Source: Bimuria novae-zelandiae CBS 107.79
Lineage: Eukaryota; Ascomycota; Dothideomycetes; Pleosporales; Didymosphaeriaceae
Direction: 5' to 3'
Length of the DNA stretch: 64,000 bases
Assembly: GCA_010015655.1 (NCBI GenBank)
Contig: ML976662.1
Span: 1,415,653 to 1,479,652 of the forward strand
Shown here: one piece after another, positions 45,231 through 58,237 of the stretch
Layout of the letters: every line of letters begins with the position of its first letter
How positions within the stretch are numbered: position 1 is the stretch's first letter
Translations under genes and position numbers: made by a program
Notes under the pieces: generated by a model
Database searches by the model: none
The model's input: the letters and a program-made list of their open reading frames with translations, nothing else
Told to the model about the DNA's origin: nothing

Positions 45231-48200
45231 ACCTTTACCCTTAACTAGGCTATTTACCCTCTGCCCTTTAATCCTAATAAACCTAAGACCTCTGTCTCCT
45301 AGGCTTTTCTAGGTATTCCTGGTAGAACCTCGCCAGAGCGTCTTCGCAGTTAGTAAGGTTCCTTGCTAGTTCCTATATATTATGGCTCTCCGGCCATCCT
45401 TCCCATTTCACTAGGTACTTATACTAACGTCCAATTTTCTATAGGTCTCTAATTGCTTTAACCTTATATTCCTTGTCCTCGAGTTCGAGTTATGTTTCTA
45501 GTTCGGCGTCTAGTAGTGCTAGTTTTAATAATAATTTATGGAAAACTAGGTGTATGCGTGTGTCTATAGGTAACTGTAGTTTAAAATTAACTAGGCCTCT
45601 GACCTCTTAGATTTCAAATAGTCCTTTTTAAAGGTTATCTAGTTTCTTGCTTAGTCGTGTTATTTTAAGGTTTTTTTTATAAGAGGAGAACTCTATCCCC
45701 CTTTTTAAAGGTTAGTCCCTTAATCCTTTTCTTATTTGCGCTTCTTACCGTTTGCAAGTTCTACTAGGTAATATTCTTACGTAATATTTTATATAATTCT
45801 CGCATAAGTTCTACTTTTTCGGTTGCGTTCTTCGCGACGCTTTTAATATCTAGTAGATCCCGGTAAGCCATTAGTTCACATCTATGGTTGGCGTAGTAGG
45901 GCGAGTGCCCTGTAGTTACCGATTTTACGCTATTATATGCTAACTAGGCTATTAGTAATAGCTTAACCTAGTTATCTTAAAGCTTATTTACATATATCTA
46001 GAGGTACTGTTCTAAGGATTAGTTCGTTCGTTTAGTTTATTTATCTATTTGGGGGTGGAAGCTCGTCGTAAGCTTATGTTTTATCCCTAATTTTACTATA
46101 AACGTGGTCTAGTACAAAGATATGAATATTCTTGCTCTATTGGTAATAAACTCGTCTAGTTGTCTAACTTATGTAATAAGTTCTCGTTTCACTATATAGG
46201 CAAGTTCTTTAGCTGGCATAACCTCTTAGATTAGTATAAATCTTAATTTCTTGGTAAGTTAATTAACTATAACTAAGATTAAATCGTATAGGCGTTTATT
46301 CCCTGGTGCTAATAATGCTGGTAGCTTTATAATAAAGTCTATAGTTACACTAGACCATGATTATAGGGGTAGTTACAGTGGCTGCAAAAGACCGTAGGGC
46401 TTATATCTCTTGGGCTTATTTTGGTGACATGCCAAACAGTTGCCAATAACCTTCTATACTAATAGTCGCAACCTAGGAATGGCGTATTTATTCGCGATCC
46501 TACGCGTTGTTTCCGCGATTCCCGGGTGTCCCTAGTCCTTATCTTTATGTAGTATTTTAATTAGTAGTAGTGCTACTTATTTATGTATTCTAACCCTGTT
46601 CCTATAGTCCTTCGTGGGTAATTTCATGGTTTCTTAGAGATCGTATGCGTGCCAATCTTTATCCGTAAGCCCGGCGTAGTCCTGGGCGCTATTTATAAAT
46701 AGTCCGTAATAGGTAAAGTCTACACGTCGCGCATCTAATATTGGCGCAAGTTGTGTTTTATTATAGCGCAGGGTTCTATTCCTTACTTTTATAAGAATAG
46801 CGTTATAGTCCAGACTACCTTCTTCTTCTATAAGGTTAGAGCGTTGGCTAAGTGCGTTTACCGCTCTATTAGCACTCTCTACCAGGTAGGTAATTTAAAA
46901 GTCGTATTCTACTAGTTATTTAGACTATTTAGCCTGTCTTCGATTAAGCTTCTTCGTTATTATAAAGCGAGTGAGATTTAATTAGTTAGAAAATACTTCT
47001 ACCTAGTGTCTAGCTCCCTTAAGCTATGCTTCCTATTACTTAAAGTAATCTATAATTGCTAAGAGTTCCTTATTATAGATCTCGTAGTTAAGTTCTGCTC
47101 CTAAGAACTTCCTTAAATGGTAGAATACTAGTCTCTATTTCTTATTATTATATTCTTATAGGAGTATAGCTCCTAGCGCGTAGTCTAATGCGTTAGTATA
47201 GATACGATGTTGCTATTTAGGGTTATATATCTATAGTAATAGCGCGGTTAAAAACAGGCGCTTTAGCTTCTCAAAAGCCTCCTATTCCTCCTTTCGCAAT
47301 AGTCGCCATTTACTAATCTTTGTAAGCTTGGTTAGCGGAGTAGTTATCTTAAAGTAGTTCCTAATAAATTTATAATAAAAGTTAGTGAAGCCTAAGAAAG
47401 ACTAGATGTCTTTTACTAATTCTAGTAGTAGTTATTCTTCTATTATCGCAATCTTCTTCGGATCCATCTTAACGCCCTCTCGGGATATTACGAATCCTAG
47501 GTACTCCGTTTCCGTGACGTAAAACTCGCATTTCTTCGGGTGTAGGAGCAGCCTGTGCTCCTATAGTTTCCGAAGTACCTTTTAAACGTGCTCTTTATAT
47601 TCCTTTAAGGAACCGCTCGAATAGATCAGCACATTATCCAGATACGCTATATAGAATACGTCTAAGTATTCGTGCAGAACTCGGTTTATAAGTTCCTAAA
47701 AGGTTACTAGGGCGTTCGTTAGGCCCATTGGCATAACCGTGTACTCGAAAAGACCGTATCGTGTACGAAAGGCGGTTTTCCATTCGTGTCCTCTGGCAAT
47801 TCGTATTTAATAGAATCCGTCCCAGATATTAAATTTCGTGAACCACTTAGCTCCGCGGAGTCGATCCATGAGCTCCGTGATTAGGGGTAAAGGGTATTAG
47901 TTCTTAATTATTAGGGCGTTTAGCTACCTATAGTCTACACAGAGCCGAAGTCTGCCGTCTTTCTTTAGTATAAAGAGTATTAGGAAGGCCGCAGGACTCT
48001 AACTAGGCTACTATTTCCCTAAGCGGAGATTCTTCTCTAATAACTCTTTTAACTCTCTTTCCTAGTCTTGTGTAAGAGGCCTTAGGCGCTCTGGCCATAA
48101 CTTAGCTCCCTCTACTAGTAGTATCTCGTGATCCTACTCCTAGTGTTTAGGTAAGACTATCTTATTATATTCCTCGAACAAGTCTGCGAATTCCTTATAT

Positions 48201-50796
48201 TCTGTTAGTAGACTAGGGTTCTCGTTAACTGTCTTAGCTAATTGTACCTACATATAACGCACCTATTCTAGGTGTTATTATATAACTTAATCTATTTTAT
48301 AAATTAATATCTTTTATATTATAGATATGTTGTACTTCTTCCTCGCCTAAGGTTCCTGAAGTTTCTCCTATTACCGAGGCTTATTCGGAGTTATCGTTAG
48401 CTTTTTCCTGGGTAGGATCGTCCTGGATATCTAGTTTATCTCTAGATTATATCGTTCGAGCCATTTATATCTAATAATAGCCTTAATATCACCTATCTCT
48501 ATAATAGTAAATATGTGTTGGCTTTCTAGGCCCTTAATGTTAACCTATACTAGTGCGGTTTCTAATTATAACTAATTATTACCGTATCCTTACGATCGGA
48601 TCCCGTCCGCGAGTCTTATTTATAGTAGTGTTTTCTTATTCTAATATAGTATATTATATTTTTTAACTACTTCTAGGGATATTAAACACGCGTCTACCCT
48701 TGAGTTAATTAGTGCTAGTACACGGCACCCGTGTACTATAATATCCTTAATTAAGCGTTTCTCGACTTGGCGAGTGTCTACTTAATAAGCCATAATAATT
48801 ACACTATTACTAGTGTGGCTTGTTGCCTAGTAATAGCCTAGTTTTTTAAATTGTTGGATTTATTATCTAAGATTTTAGGCTAACTGGCGTTAGCTTCTTT
48901 AATCTAGCCTTGGACCTTAGATAGCGTAGAGACTTTCTATACCTTATGCCACGTATATCGTTGCTGGTATATAGTGTAGAATTCTCGGATCCTATCGGAT
49001 TCGTATACTCTGGGTATTCCGTGCTAGATATATCTTAGGGTAAGGCATTCGTAGTTTAATAAGGCGTTATACTTTAAACCTTCCTATGCTAAGACTACTT
49101 TTTCTTAAAGGCTTAGGTGCGCTAAGTACTATAGGTTATATTAATCTTAAGTAAGCTTTATGTAGTCTTTGTCCTCTCTTAGTTAGATATCCCCTATTGT
49201 CGTGTTAAGGTCGCAGGGATCCAGGCCCTAAGAAAACTATCCTGTCTCGAATTTTTGCTATTAGTGCAGTTCGTAGTTATCCTTAAAGCATGTATGCTAC
49301 CTATTCCACTTATAGTGCTTTGTCCAGTATATAGGAAAATGCTTATGGTAGTTATTAGGTACATTACACTAGTTCTTTTTTAAGCGATAATACTTAGAGT
49401 CCCCTAGAATATATACGGTCTAAACTTAGGCCTTAGAATACTAACGGCATCCTTTGCGCGTGCATTGCCACTATTTAGCGTAATCGTGTTGCTTAAGTGC
49501 CATTACCTAACGTAGGTACTATTCTAGTAGGCCTTATAGTTTCTTAGCACGCTAATAGACGTCCTATACGTATAGTCCTTACACGATAACCTTCGCTTTA
49601 TATTATAACGAGTAGTGTAACTTACTATTGCACATCTAATAGATATTATTAGCAAGCTACTAATAGATCTAGTGTTCCTAGAGGACTATTCGTTCCTCCT
49701 ACTATTTAGCTAATTCTAGAATCTCTTGTGTAAGATCTACTTCGTTTATTACCGCTAGTGTAAGAGTGGCTATTACTACTCGGACAAGGTTAGTTATATT
49801 AACCTTAGTTTTCCGCTTTTCGCAGTCCTTGGCAAAGTGTCTTTACTCTCTATAATATAGGCATGCCTTATTTTTAAACCTTTATTCACGTTCCTTAGGC
49901 AAAAGTCCATCCTTTCACTAATAAGACTTCTAGGGCCTCTTGCCCTTATTCGCCTATTTCTTGTGCCAGCGGGCTTTATTAGTTATAATAACGTCTCCGT
50001 CTCGGTCCCTGGCTATAGGTCGATTTCCCGAGTCCCTCTTAGAGAATATTCGGCTGCCATGTTGCTTCTCTAGTTTTCGCTCGAAGAGACGGTTGTCCGC
50101 GGTAATAGCGTTATTTATAAGTTCGTCTAAATCGTCTGCCTTTGTCTGGTGTACCAGTTCGTCCTTAACTAATTCTTTTAGCCCGTTATAATAGGTAATT
50201 ATGAGTAGGGCTTCTCCCTATCCCTTTAGTTCTGCTGTAATCTGCTTAAACTCTAGTGTATAGAGTATCGCCGACCTTTCTTATTAGAGTCGTTAAAGGC
50301 GTATCTCTGCCTAGTGTTCTTTATTAATCGTGCTAAATATTCTTCTTATAGCCTTATAAAAGAACTCCTAACTTTTAAAGGCTTCCTTTATAGCTTCTAA
50401 TTTATATTTCTTAAGCTCGCTATGCTTAAGGAAATCGTTAATTATTAGTTAGGCCTATATAGCTACCTTGTCCTACATGTTTATAAAAGCGACTAAGATC
50501 TTATCTTATTCTATCTTAAACCTCCCTAGGTTATAACGGTTAAACAGTTCTATCTGCGTTAGAAATATTCCTGGGTAACCCTTTCTAGTATAGGGTTCTG
50601 GCTTTAGGACCTTTAGTTAATGCTTCGTATTCTCCTACTTACTCATCTTCTCGCCTATCTCGTTAATAATTTCTTGGAGCTAAGAGATCTAAGCTACTTG
50701 TTCGGCCACGACTTCCACAGGGTCTCGGTCCTGGATTTAGGCTATTGGGGCCAGGGCAGCGGGCTTGGCTGCTAGGGTAGTACTTAGTCCTGCTAT
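45230..50796 (-). pseudogene. Gypsy B gag-pol (broken)
   Basis: Minus strand. The gag start codon is mutated to ATA at 50796-50794 (B' has ATG followed by the same Ala-Gly). The zinc knuckle lies at about 49865-49805 (HFAKDCEKRK). The protease region is near 48750-48500, and RT at about 48100-47500, with the catalytic box decayed from YLDD to YLDN near 47610. RNase H lies about 47300-46850, the integrase about 46550-45850, and a chromodomain-like end about 45440-45310 (YLVKWEGW-type, intact Trp). Long antisense frames on the plus strand here (for example 49940-50191) are shadows. Confidence 0.85.
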
Positions 50797-50819
50797 ATTA
50801 TACTATAGGGTAGTTAAAG

Positions 50820-51264
50820 TGTTATAAGGTGCACTTACTTAGTCTAATCTAGGTTAGGGCGGTAAGGTAATAAGGCGTCTCACGGGTTATTTAATAGTAT
50901 AAGTTAATGCGACAATTAAGCGCGGTTAAATAATCTAATCTTATAGTAAATAAGATAACTATTAGTCTATATAGGAGAAGGTACTCGCATAAAAGATATT
51001 TCAGTTAACTATAAGGAGCGTATAAAGGAAACTATTCTATATATATATCCTCCTTGTCCCATAGAGTCCTATGGTATCCTATATCCTAACCTTGTGGGAT
51101 CCCATGGGATTTCCTGGGACGTTACGTGACCCTGGGTCACGTGGTCCCATAATATCCTATAGTCTTGGCGCCTGGGACAGCCTAGGACATTACGTAAGTT
51201 AGAGGTAGGGCCTAGTTGTCGTTATAAGGCCTATCGTCCCACCGTTAACTTCTGGTCCGTAACA
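50820..51264 (-). repeat. Gypsy B 5' LTR (right, 445 bp)
   Basis: TGTTATAAGG to CCGTAACA on the plus strand. Same length as the left LTR. Followed on the minus strand by CTTTAACTACCC, the leader also found after the B' LTR, probably including the primer-binding site. Confidence 0.95.
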
Positions 51265-51283
51265 CTGGCGAGCTAGAGGCGCC

Positions 51284-53502
51284 CTAACCCAGGGCTGTAA
51301 CTAGAGTCAGGGCTAAGTCTAGTTTTGTAGTTAACTTTGTTAGGGATAGAATATCCGCGCTAGGCCAATTCCTGTGCGTATATTTTATCACGTAGGCTAA
51401 GTCTAGTAAATACTTACTCGCCGGTCTAGTTAGGTTCCTATAGGCTAATTAACCTAAAATTTAGGCTATAGATTTAGCATGTTAAGTTACACGTTCTAGC
51501 TAATTTACAGCGCTAGAAACTATATAGTTATAGGTGTTAGGGTTGCGCGTTAGGGTTAGGGTAAACATAATAAGGCAGCGATTAGACACTAGAGGTAGCT
51601 TTAAAATAGAGGCTAACACGTAGCATAAGCAAAGACGCGTTAAGTCGCGAAGAATTCCACGCGTTAAAAAGGCTATATATTGCAATAGGGACCTATTATT
51701 AGGACCTACTCGCAGCAGCGTCGAGCCCACTATTATAGCAAAGAGTAGTATTGCAAGCGAGTATTTTAAATATTTACTTAAGTATTTATTAGCGATATGC
51801 AAAGAATGCAGGTACGGGGTTTTACCTAGCCAGGCTAGAAGCCATTTATAGCGTGTCTACTGGCTTAGTAGTAAGGAAGCGTAGCTAGTAGTAGATAAGC
51901 TTAGTAGTTAGGCTGGTTTAATATAGTATGCCGGCGAGCTAGAGCCGCCCCGTTAGACTATTAAGCCTATTAGTTAGTTGCTAGTGTATACGAACGGGTT
52001 AATATGCCAATTAGATCTAAATCGATGTCACTAGATATTTTAAAGCGAAGAGGTTATAAGGAAGCATTAGTAAAAGGTGTATAATTAGTTACTAGCAGGT
52101 AGAGGTAGTTATCCTAGTTAAATAGAGCGGAAGCGCATATAGTTACGCAATAAGCAGGGTTATAAAGCCGTCTATTATTAGCAATTATTCGCCTAAGGCG
52201 CTAGTTCGCAGTATTTCGAGGTCCACTAACCTAATTCCACCCCCGAACCCGTAGACGGCGAGGCCAAGTGGGTAAGCGTTGGCAGGAACATAAACGAGGC
52301 GTGGGCCAACGTGTAGAAGCGGGCTAGGACGACAATCCAGGATAGCGCGCGGGATAAAGTGAATCCATAGCTAGAGCAGACTAGGTAGATACTATATTTA
52401 GTAAATATAAAGCGGCCTAAATTATTAGCGAGCGTAAAAGAGCCTAAAGCTAAAGAGGAGCCTATAGCAGCCACTATATAAGAGGCTATAGATAGGTTAG
52501 CGTAGTTTAGCTAGGCATCTATTATCCACCGCATAAGGATATTCGTGCGATTAGAAGTAATCCAAACAAAGAAGCACTAGATACGGTTTACGCTATTATA
52601 GCTATATATAGATAAGAAGGTAGTTAGCAACCATGCCTAGCTATAGAAGTAAATATTAATATTTTTTTAGTAGACGCAGCAAGCGCACGCGTAAAAGAGC
52701 CCTACGTACTAGTTTACCTAGCGGTAGCGCGAGGCGTGGGAGGCTTTAGTAAAGATAGTAGGAGGAGCGGCAGAGGCGAAAGAGAAGGAAGAGATAAAAG
52801 AGATAGGAGATAGAAAGGTAGATAAGGTAATAATAAATAACGCAGACAGTGCGGTGGGGGAAATGGAGGCTAAGTAGGAGGTAAAGAAGGGTGGAATTAT
52901 AGGCGAGCGTAAAGCGTTATTAAGTATTAAGAAATTATATTTAGTGTTTTATATTATATTATTAAGCCAGTCTATTACCCGCAAAGAGTACAACAGCCCG
53001 TTAGTATATATATTAGCTATGTTAGGGGTAAAGGAGGATAGGTAGAAGGGCGCCGAATAGTATCCGCCTATTTTATTAGCTATTATTAAGGTTACCTAGT
53101 TTATGGTAGTGCAGCAGGCGTTAGAATTATTAGATACATTTATAAGAAACGATATAGATAGCGATAGCGCGTACGAGAGTAATAAGGACAGCACCTAGCA
53201 ATAGGGCTAACTAAAAGGGTGTTTATAGTAGGTCTAGTAGATAATAGACAGGTTTATAATACGCGATAGCCACAGCCCCATGTAGTAAATATTAGATTTA
53301 TAGACGTACGGGCTGAAGATCCATTACAACACGACGTTACACGGCCATGTAGAGTGGGTAGGGCAGGACGAGTTATTATATAAGGAGCTATAGTTTACTA
53401 TAGCCTAGTTTCGCAGCATAGTGCACGGGTTAAGGGAGGAGAGTTGGTAGTTATTAATAGAGGATTTATTATTTAGTAACAGCCCGTCCGCCAAGCCCGT
53501 CC
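51284..53502 (+). mobile_element. Helicase array unit 3 (2219 bp, 3' truncated)
   Basis: Second 5' subtype (CTAACCCAGGGCTGTAACTA). Contains interstitial TTAGGG motifs (51535-51562) and the start of the helicase gene (mutated start ATA at 51735), including the finger, and ends in the middle region at CCCGTCC, where unit 1 continues CTAGTATCCC; here CTAACCTAGGG of the next unit follows. The helicase core is missing. Confidence 0.88.
51735..53502 (+). pseudogene. TLH-type helicase, unit 3 N-terminal fragment
   Basis: Carries the N-terminal finger and middle region only, without helicase motifs. RIP-type stops throughout; cut at 53502 by the junction to the next unit. Confidence 0.75.
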
Positions 53503-53531
53503 CTAACCTAGGGCAGCATAAACATGTAGCC
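53503..53531 (+). repeat. 29-bp micro-unit of the helicase array (unit 4)
   Basis: Only the first 29 bases of the element (CTAACCTAGGGCAGCATAAA to TGTAGCC) before the next CTAACC start. The full element continues CCCTACATG at this point, so the break is again at CTA. Confidence 0.88.
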
Positions 53532-54425
53532 CTAACCTAGGGCTACTTAAAAATATTACCTAATATTTTAATAGTAGCGTTATTTTATTAGGAATAAAAT
53601 ATCCGCGCTAGCTACTTCCTATGCGTACGTCTAAGAACGGGGGTAATATTTTAAAGATACTAAAGGTAACATTTCGATAGGTTCTCGCGGGCTAGTTTAC
53701 CCTAACTTTGGACTTAAGATTTAGGGTTACGAGTTGCACGTCTTAGCCAATTTGCAGCGCTAGAAACTATATAGTTATTAGCGTTAGGGTTACGCGTTAG
53801 GGTTAGGGCAAACATAATAAGGCGATAATTAGACACTAGAGTTAATTCTAAGATAAGGACTAACGTGTAGCAGAAGCAAAAACGCGTCGGAACGCGAAAA
53901 ATTATAGGAGTTAAAATAGCTATATAGCGCGATAGATGGCTCGCAGGTAGCTGCAGTAACGTGTATTTAATTACTATTACCTAGTATTACGCATAACGCA
54001 GCTAGCAACCCGTTCCGCAACCTATATACCGTGTAGTGACTAGTATAGTAAACCGCATAGTTATTAATAGTAGCAACGCGTCGCAGCAATCCATAACTTA
54101 TTATAAAGCCTAGGGATTCGTTATAGCACCTATAACCCGTTTAGTAGCCTATAACCTATTACAGGAACCCATTAAAAACCCAGGCGCAGTAGCGTCGAGT
54201 CTGGTATTATAGTAGAGAGTAGCGTCGTAGGCAAGTATTTTAAACATTTACCTAAGTATGCGTTAGTAATTTGTAAAGAATATAGGTACGGCGTTTTGCC
54301 TAGCCACGCCAGGAGCTATTTATAGCATGTCTATAAGGGGGTTAAACGCGAGTAAGCATAGTTAGTAGCTAATAAGCTTTAGAGTTAGGCTAGTGTAATA
54401 TAGTATGCCAGCGAGCTAGAAGTGC
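53532..54425 (+). mobile_element. Helicase array unit 5 (894 bp), divergent subtype
   Basis: Starts CTAACCTAGGGCTACTTAAA and differs clearly from the other units in its first 600 bp, including an extra segment (about 53930-54180) not seen elsewhere. It keeps TTAGGG motifs (53783-53810), the degraded helicase start (ATA near 54209) and the finger region, and ends GAGCTAGAAGTGC before the next CTAACCC. Confidence 0.8.
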
Positions 54426-54472
54426 CTAACCCAGGGCTATATAAACATATAGCCCTATATATTAATAGGACC
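54426..54472 (+). repeat. 47-bp micro-unit of the helicase array (unit 6)
   Basis: First 47 bases only (CTAACCCAGGGCTATATAAA to ATAGGACC), then the next CTAACCC. In unit 0a the same place reads ATCCTAG, in most other copies CCCTGG. Confidence 0.88.
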
Positions 54473-57400
54473 CTAACCCAGGGCTGCATGAACATATAGC
54501 CCTACATGTTAATAGGATCCTGGTTTTGTTAGGAATAGAATATCCACGCTAGGCCAATTCTTCTATGTATATCTAAGAACGTAGCCCGTATATTAAAGAT
54601 AGTTAACCCTACATGTCGATAGGTTCCTGTAGTCTAATTAACCTAAAATTTTAGTAACAGATTTAGCACACTAAGTTACACGTCCCAGCCAATTTGCAGC
54701 ACTAAATAATATATAGTTATAGGCGTTAGGGTTGCGCGTTAGGGTTAGGGTAAATATAATAAGGCGGCGATTAGACACTAGAGGCAGCTCTAAAATAGAG
54801 ACCAACGCGTAGCATAAGCAAAGACGCGTTAAGTCGTAAAGAATTTCACGCGTTAAAAAGGCTATATAGTGCAATAGGGACCTATTGTTAGAACCTACCC
54901 GCAGTAGCGTCGAGCCCGCCATTATAGCAAAGAGTAGCATCGCAAGCGAGTATTTCGAATATTTACCTAAGTATTTATTAGCGATATGCAAAGAGTGTAG
55001 GTACAGGGTTTAGCCTAGCTAGGCAAGTAACTATTTATAATAGATTTATTAGGGTGTTAGGCGCACGCGAGCGCAGTTAGTAGTAAATAAGCTTAGTAGC
55101 TAGGCTAGTTTACTCTAGTATGCTGGCGAGCTAGAGGTGCCTAGTTAAAGTATCGAACCTATTAGCTAGTTACTAGTATACATAGACAGATTAATGTGCT
55201 AATTAGCCCTAGGCTAGTGTTGCTAGATTATTTAAAATTTCCGCGTTATAAAGAACCATTGGCGCCATGTTTATAGTTAGTTACTAGTAGGTAAAAGTGG
55301 CCATCTACGTTAATTAGAGAAGTAAAGTATATAGTTACGTAGTAATTAGGGTTAGAGGCGCGTCTATTGCCAACGATTATTAGCCTAGGGCGCCGGTTTG
55401 CAGTATTTCGAGGTCCACTAACCCAAACCCACCCCCGAACCCGTGGACGGCGAGGCCGGGTAGGTAAGCGTTGGCAGGAACATGGACAAGGCGTGGGCCA
55501 ACGTGTAAAAGCGAGTTAAGATAATAATCTAAGACAGCGCGCAAGACAAGGTGAACCTATAGTTAGAGTAGACTAAGTAAATACTATATTTAGTAGGTAT
55601 AAAGTGGCCTAAATTATTAGTAAGCGTAAAAGAGCCTAAAGCCAAAGAGGAGCCCGTAGTGGCTACTATGTAGGAGGCTATAAATAGGTTAGCGTAGTTT
55701 AGCCAGGCGTCTATTATCCACCGCACAGGGATATTCGTGCGATTAGAAGTAATCTAGACAAAGAAGCACCAGACGCGGTTCACGCTATTATAGCTATATA
55801 TAGATAAAAAGGCGGTTAGTAACTATGCCTGGCTATAGAAGTAGATATTAATATTTTTTTAGCAAACGCAGCAAGCGCACGCGTAAAAGAGCCCCACGTA
55901 TTAGTTTACCTAGTGGCAGCGCGAGGCGTGGGAGGCGTTAGTAAAGGTAATAGAAGGAGCGGCAGAGGAGGAAGAGGAAAAAGAGAAGGAAGAGATAAAA
56001 GAGATAGGAGACAGAAATAGTAGTGTAAATAAGATAATAATAAATAACGTAGATAGTGCGGTGGGAGAGATAAAGGCCAAGCAGGAGGTAGAGGAGGCTA
56101 GAATTATAGGTAAGTATAAAGCGTTATTAAGCATTAAGAAATCGTGTTTAGCGTTTTATATTATATTATTAAGCTAGTCTATTACTTGTAAAGAGTACAA
56201 CAGCCCGTTAGTGTGTGCATTAGCTATATTAGGGGTAAAGGAGGATAGGTAGAAGAGCGCCGAATAGTACCCGCCTATTTTATTAGCCATTATTAAGGTT
56301 ACCTGGTTTATAGTAGTGTAGTAAGCGTTGGAATTATTAGATATATTCGCAGGAGACGACATGGATAGCGATAGCGTATATAAGAGTAATGGGAATAGCA
56401 CCCAGCGACGGGGCCGGCCAAAAGGGTGTTTATAGCAAGTTTAATAAATAATGGACAGGTTTATAGTGCGCGGCAGCCACAGCCCTATGTAGTAGATATT
56501 AGATTTACGGACGTACGGGCTAAAGATCCATTATAACACGACGTTACGCGGCCATGTAGAGTGGGTAGGGCAGGACGAGCTATTATATAAGGAGCTATAG
56601 TTTACTATGGCCTAGTTCCGCAGCATGGTGCACGGGTTAAGGGAGGAGAGTTAGTAGTTATTAATAGAGGATTTATTATTTAGTAACGGCCTGTCCGCTA
56701 AGCCTATTCCTAGTATCCCGTGGGAGAGTTTGCGCGATAATCTAACTAATAAGTAACTAGGGTAGAATTTTTTAAAAGACCAGCGCACTCGCATGCCCGT
56801 GGATAGGAAGCGGTGGTTATATAAGCGGGTTAACCAAGATGCCCGAATTAGGGACTAGTTTATAAAGCTAAGCACCCGTTCAGGCGTTAACTAGTAAGAA
56901 GTTAGGCGGTATATAGACTAGGTAATTACATTTAGGGAGAAGTTAATCGCGTTAATGTATATTACGGGCGGGTAGCTAGCTAAAGGGCCCGAGATTATAA
57001 GCATCCGACACAGTAACATAGTTAAAGGGGACTACTATAATATATTTGTTAAGGATAGCAAGGTAGTGTTTGTGACGAAATACTATAAAGGGTATGCTAT
57101 TAGCAGCGACGTTAAGATTATTTACTAGTATTTACCACGCGAGGTGGGCGAGTTAGTAGTGTATTATATATGGCTGGTGTTGCCGTTCTAGTAGTAGATA
57201 GAGGTAATAGTATAGAAAAAGGAGGTAATTTTATTATATATATAGCCAGCCAACCCCAACGAGCGCAAGTGGACGACGAACTAGTTATAAGAGGTATTAA
57301 AACGCGAGACTAGCGTTAGATTAGGCTAGTTATTAATAATTGCCACGTACCGTGAGATTGCTATTGGCATTAGTTAACGGTTTTTACGCGGGTTCACGGC

Positions 57401-58237
57401 GTTTCAGCTAAAAGAAGAAGATAAAAGTAAGACATAAAATAAAGAAAACACAAAAGCGTTAGTAGCGGATTTATAGGCCGGGCACATAGCGCATGTGGCG
57501 GGTATAGTGTACGCACGAGGCATTATAGAGTAGGCTAGGGTAGTAGTAAATAGGCAATAGTAGTTTTAGATATTAAGTACGGATTAGTATTAATTTTTAA
57601 GGTTTTCGCTAGATAGTAGCGAGGAGGATAGGTGCAGGAAGCAAAAGAGGGCGCCGTTTAAGAGCAAGATAGATAAGGCTAGGATAGATTAGTAGGGAAG
57701 GTTAAGAAAGATAGACACCGCCGAGCAGTTGTAGAGGATGGTAGGCAAGATAGTAATATTTTAAAGCGTGTAGCAAGAGGCAATTAATGCCATTATAGGC
57801 AGAGAGAGCCCCGTGGTGGCGGTAATACTAATAGGGGTAGGTAAGAGCATGTTATTTATGTTGCTGGCGTAGGCTAAGTAGGGTAGCACGACTATTATCG
57901 TCGTCCTGTTAATTACATTATAAGGCGACATAATATAGTGGTGTAGGAAGCTAGGAATATTATATACAGCGTGGAAGAGCCAGCACCCGCCCGACGTAGC
58001 CGCGATAGTATTAGTAACGCCCGAGTTGGCTATTACGCAAGGGTTTACCATATTCGTAAACTATTTAAGAGTAACATAGTAGTTAGACTAGATTGTGATT
58101 AACAAGTGCTATATTATATTAAATTAGCGGTATATATTCCGTAAGTAGATATAGTAGTTAGGCAAGTTAGTGGCCGCAGAGACGTAAATAGTGTTATTAA
58201 TAGTAACGTTACTACCTAGTAAAGAGGATAAGTTGTT
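54473..58237 (+). mobile_element. Helicase array unit 7 (3765 bp, 3' truncated)
   Basis: First 5' subtype. Long copy closely matching unit 1, including TTAGGG motifs (54722-54752), finger, acidic tract and the first half of the helicase core. It ends GATAAGTTGTT at 58237, where units 1 and 8 continue CTAATAAATAT, and is joined to CTAACCC of unit 8. Confidence 0.88.
54924..58237 (+). pseudogene. TLH-type helicase, unit 7 copy, cut inside the helicase core
   Basis: Mutated start (ATA at 54924). Reaches the Walker A region (about 57838-57860, GVGKSMLF-like and less decayed than in unit 1) and the DEAH-box region, then is cut before motifs IV-VI. RIP-type stops are common. Confidence 0.78.

Larger units (their letters stand above)
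44287..51264 (-). mobile_element. Complete Ty3/gypsy element B (6978 bp), TSD CTGGC
   Basis: LTRs of 445 bp at both ends (44287-44731 and 50820-51264), a perfect 5-bp TSD CTGGC (44282-44286 and 51265-51269), a minus-strand purine tract (AGAGGAGGGAGGAGGATAG) beside the left LTR, gag-pol on the minus strand and an additional plus-strand ORF at 44845-45230. It is inserted in unit 2 of the helicase array; deleting it rejoins GTATACTGGC with GAGCTAGAGGCGCC, exactly as in the other units. The LTR differences I compared are all C/T or G/A transitions. Confidence 0.96.
43176..51283 (+). mobile_element. Helicase array unit 2, interrupted by a solo LTR and by gypsy B
   Basis: Begins CTAACCCAGGGCTATAATTAGA, the second 5'-end subtype of the element. 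Subtracting the solo LTR (43764-44217) and gypsy B (44287-51264) leaves about 670 bp of unit sequence, ending GAGCTAGAGGCGCC and then joined to the CTAACCC of unit 3. The helicase start codon is intact here (ATG at 43627, MAKSSITSEYFKYL), but the frame is short because of truncation. Confidence 0.85.

Noticed and set aside
49940..50191. Plus-strand 83-codon ORF in gypsy B
   Set aside because: Antisense shadow of the minus-strand gag region; unlike the ORF at 44845-45230 it overlaps known coding sequence and has no motif of its own.
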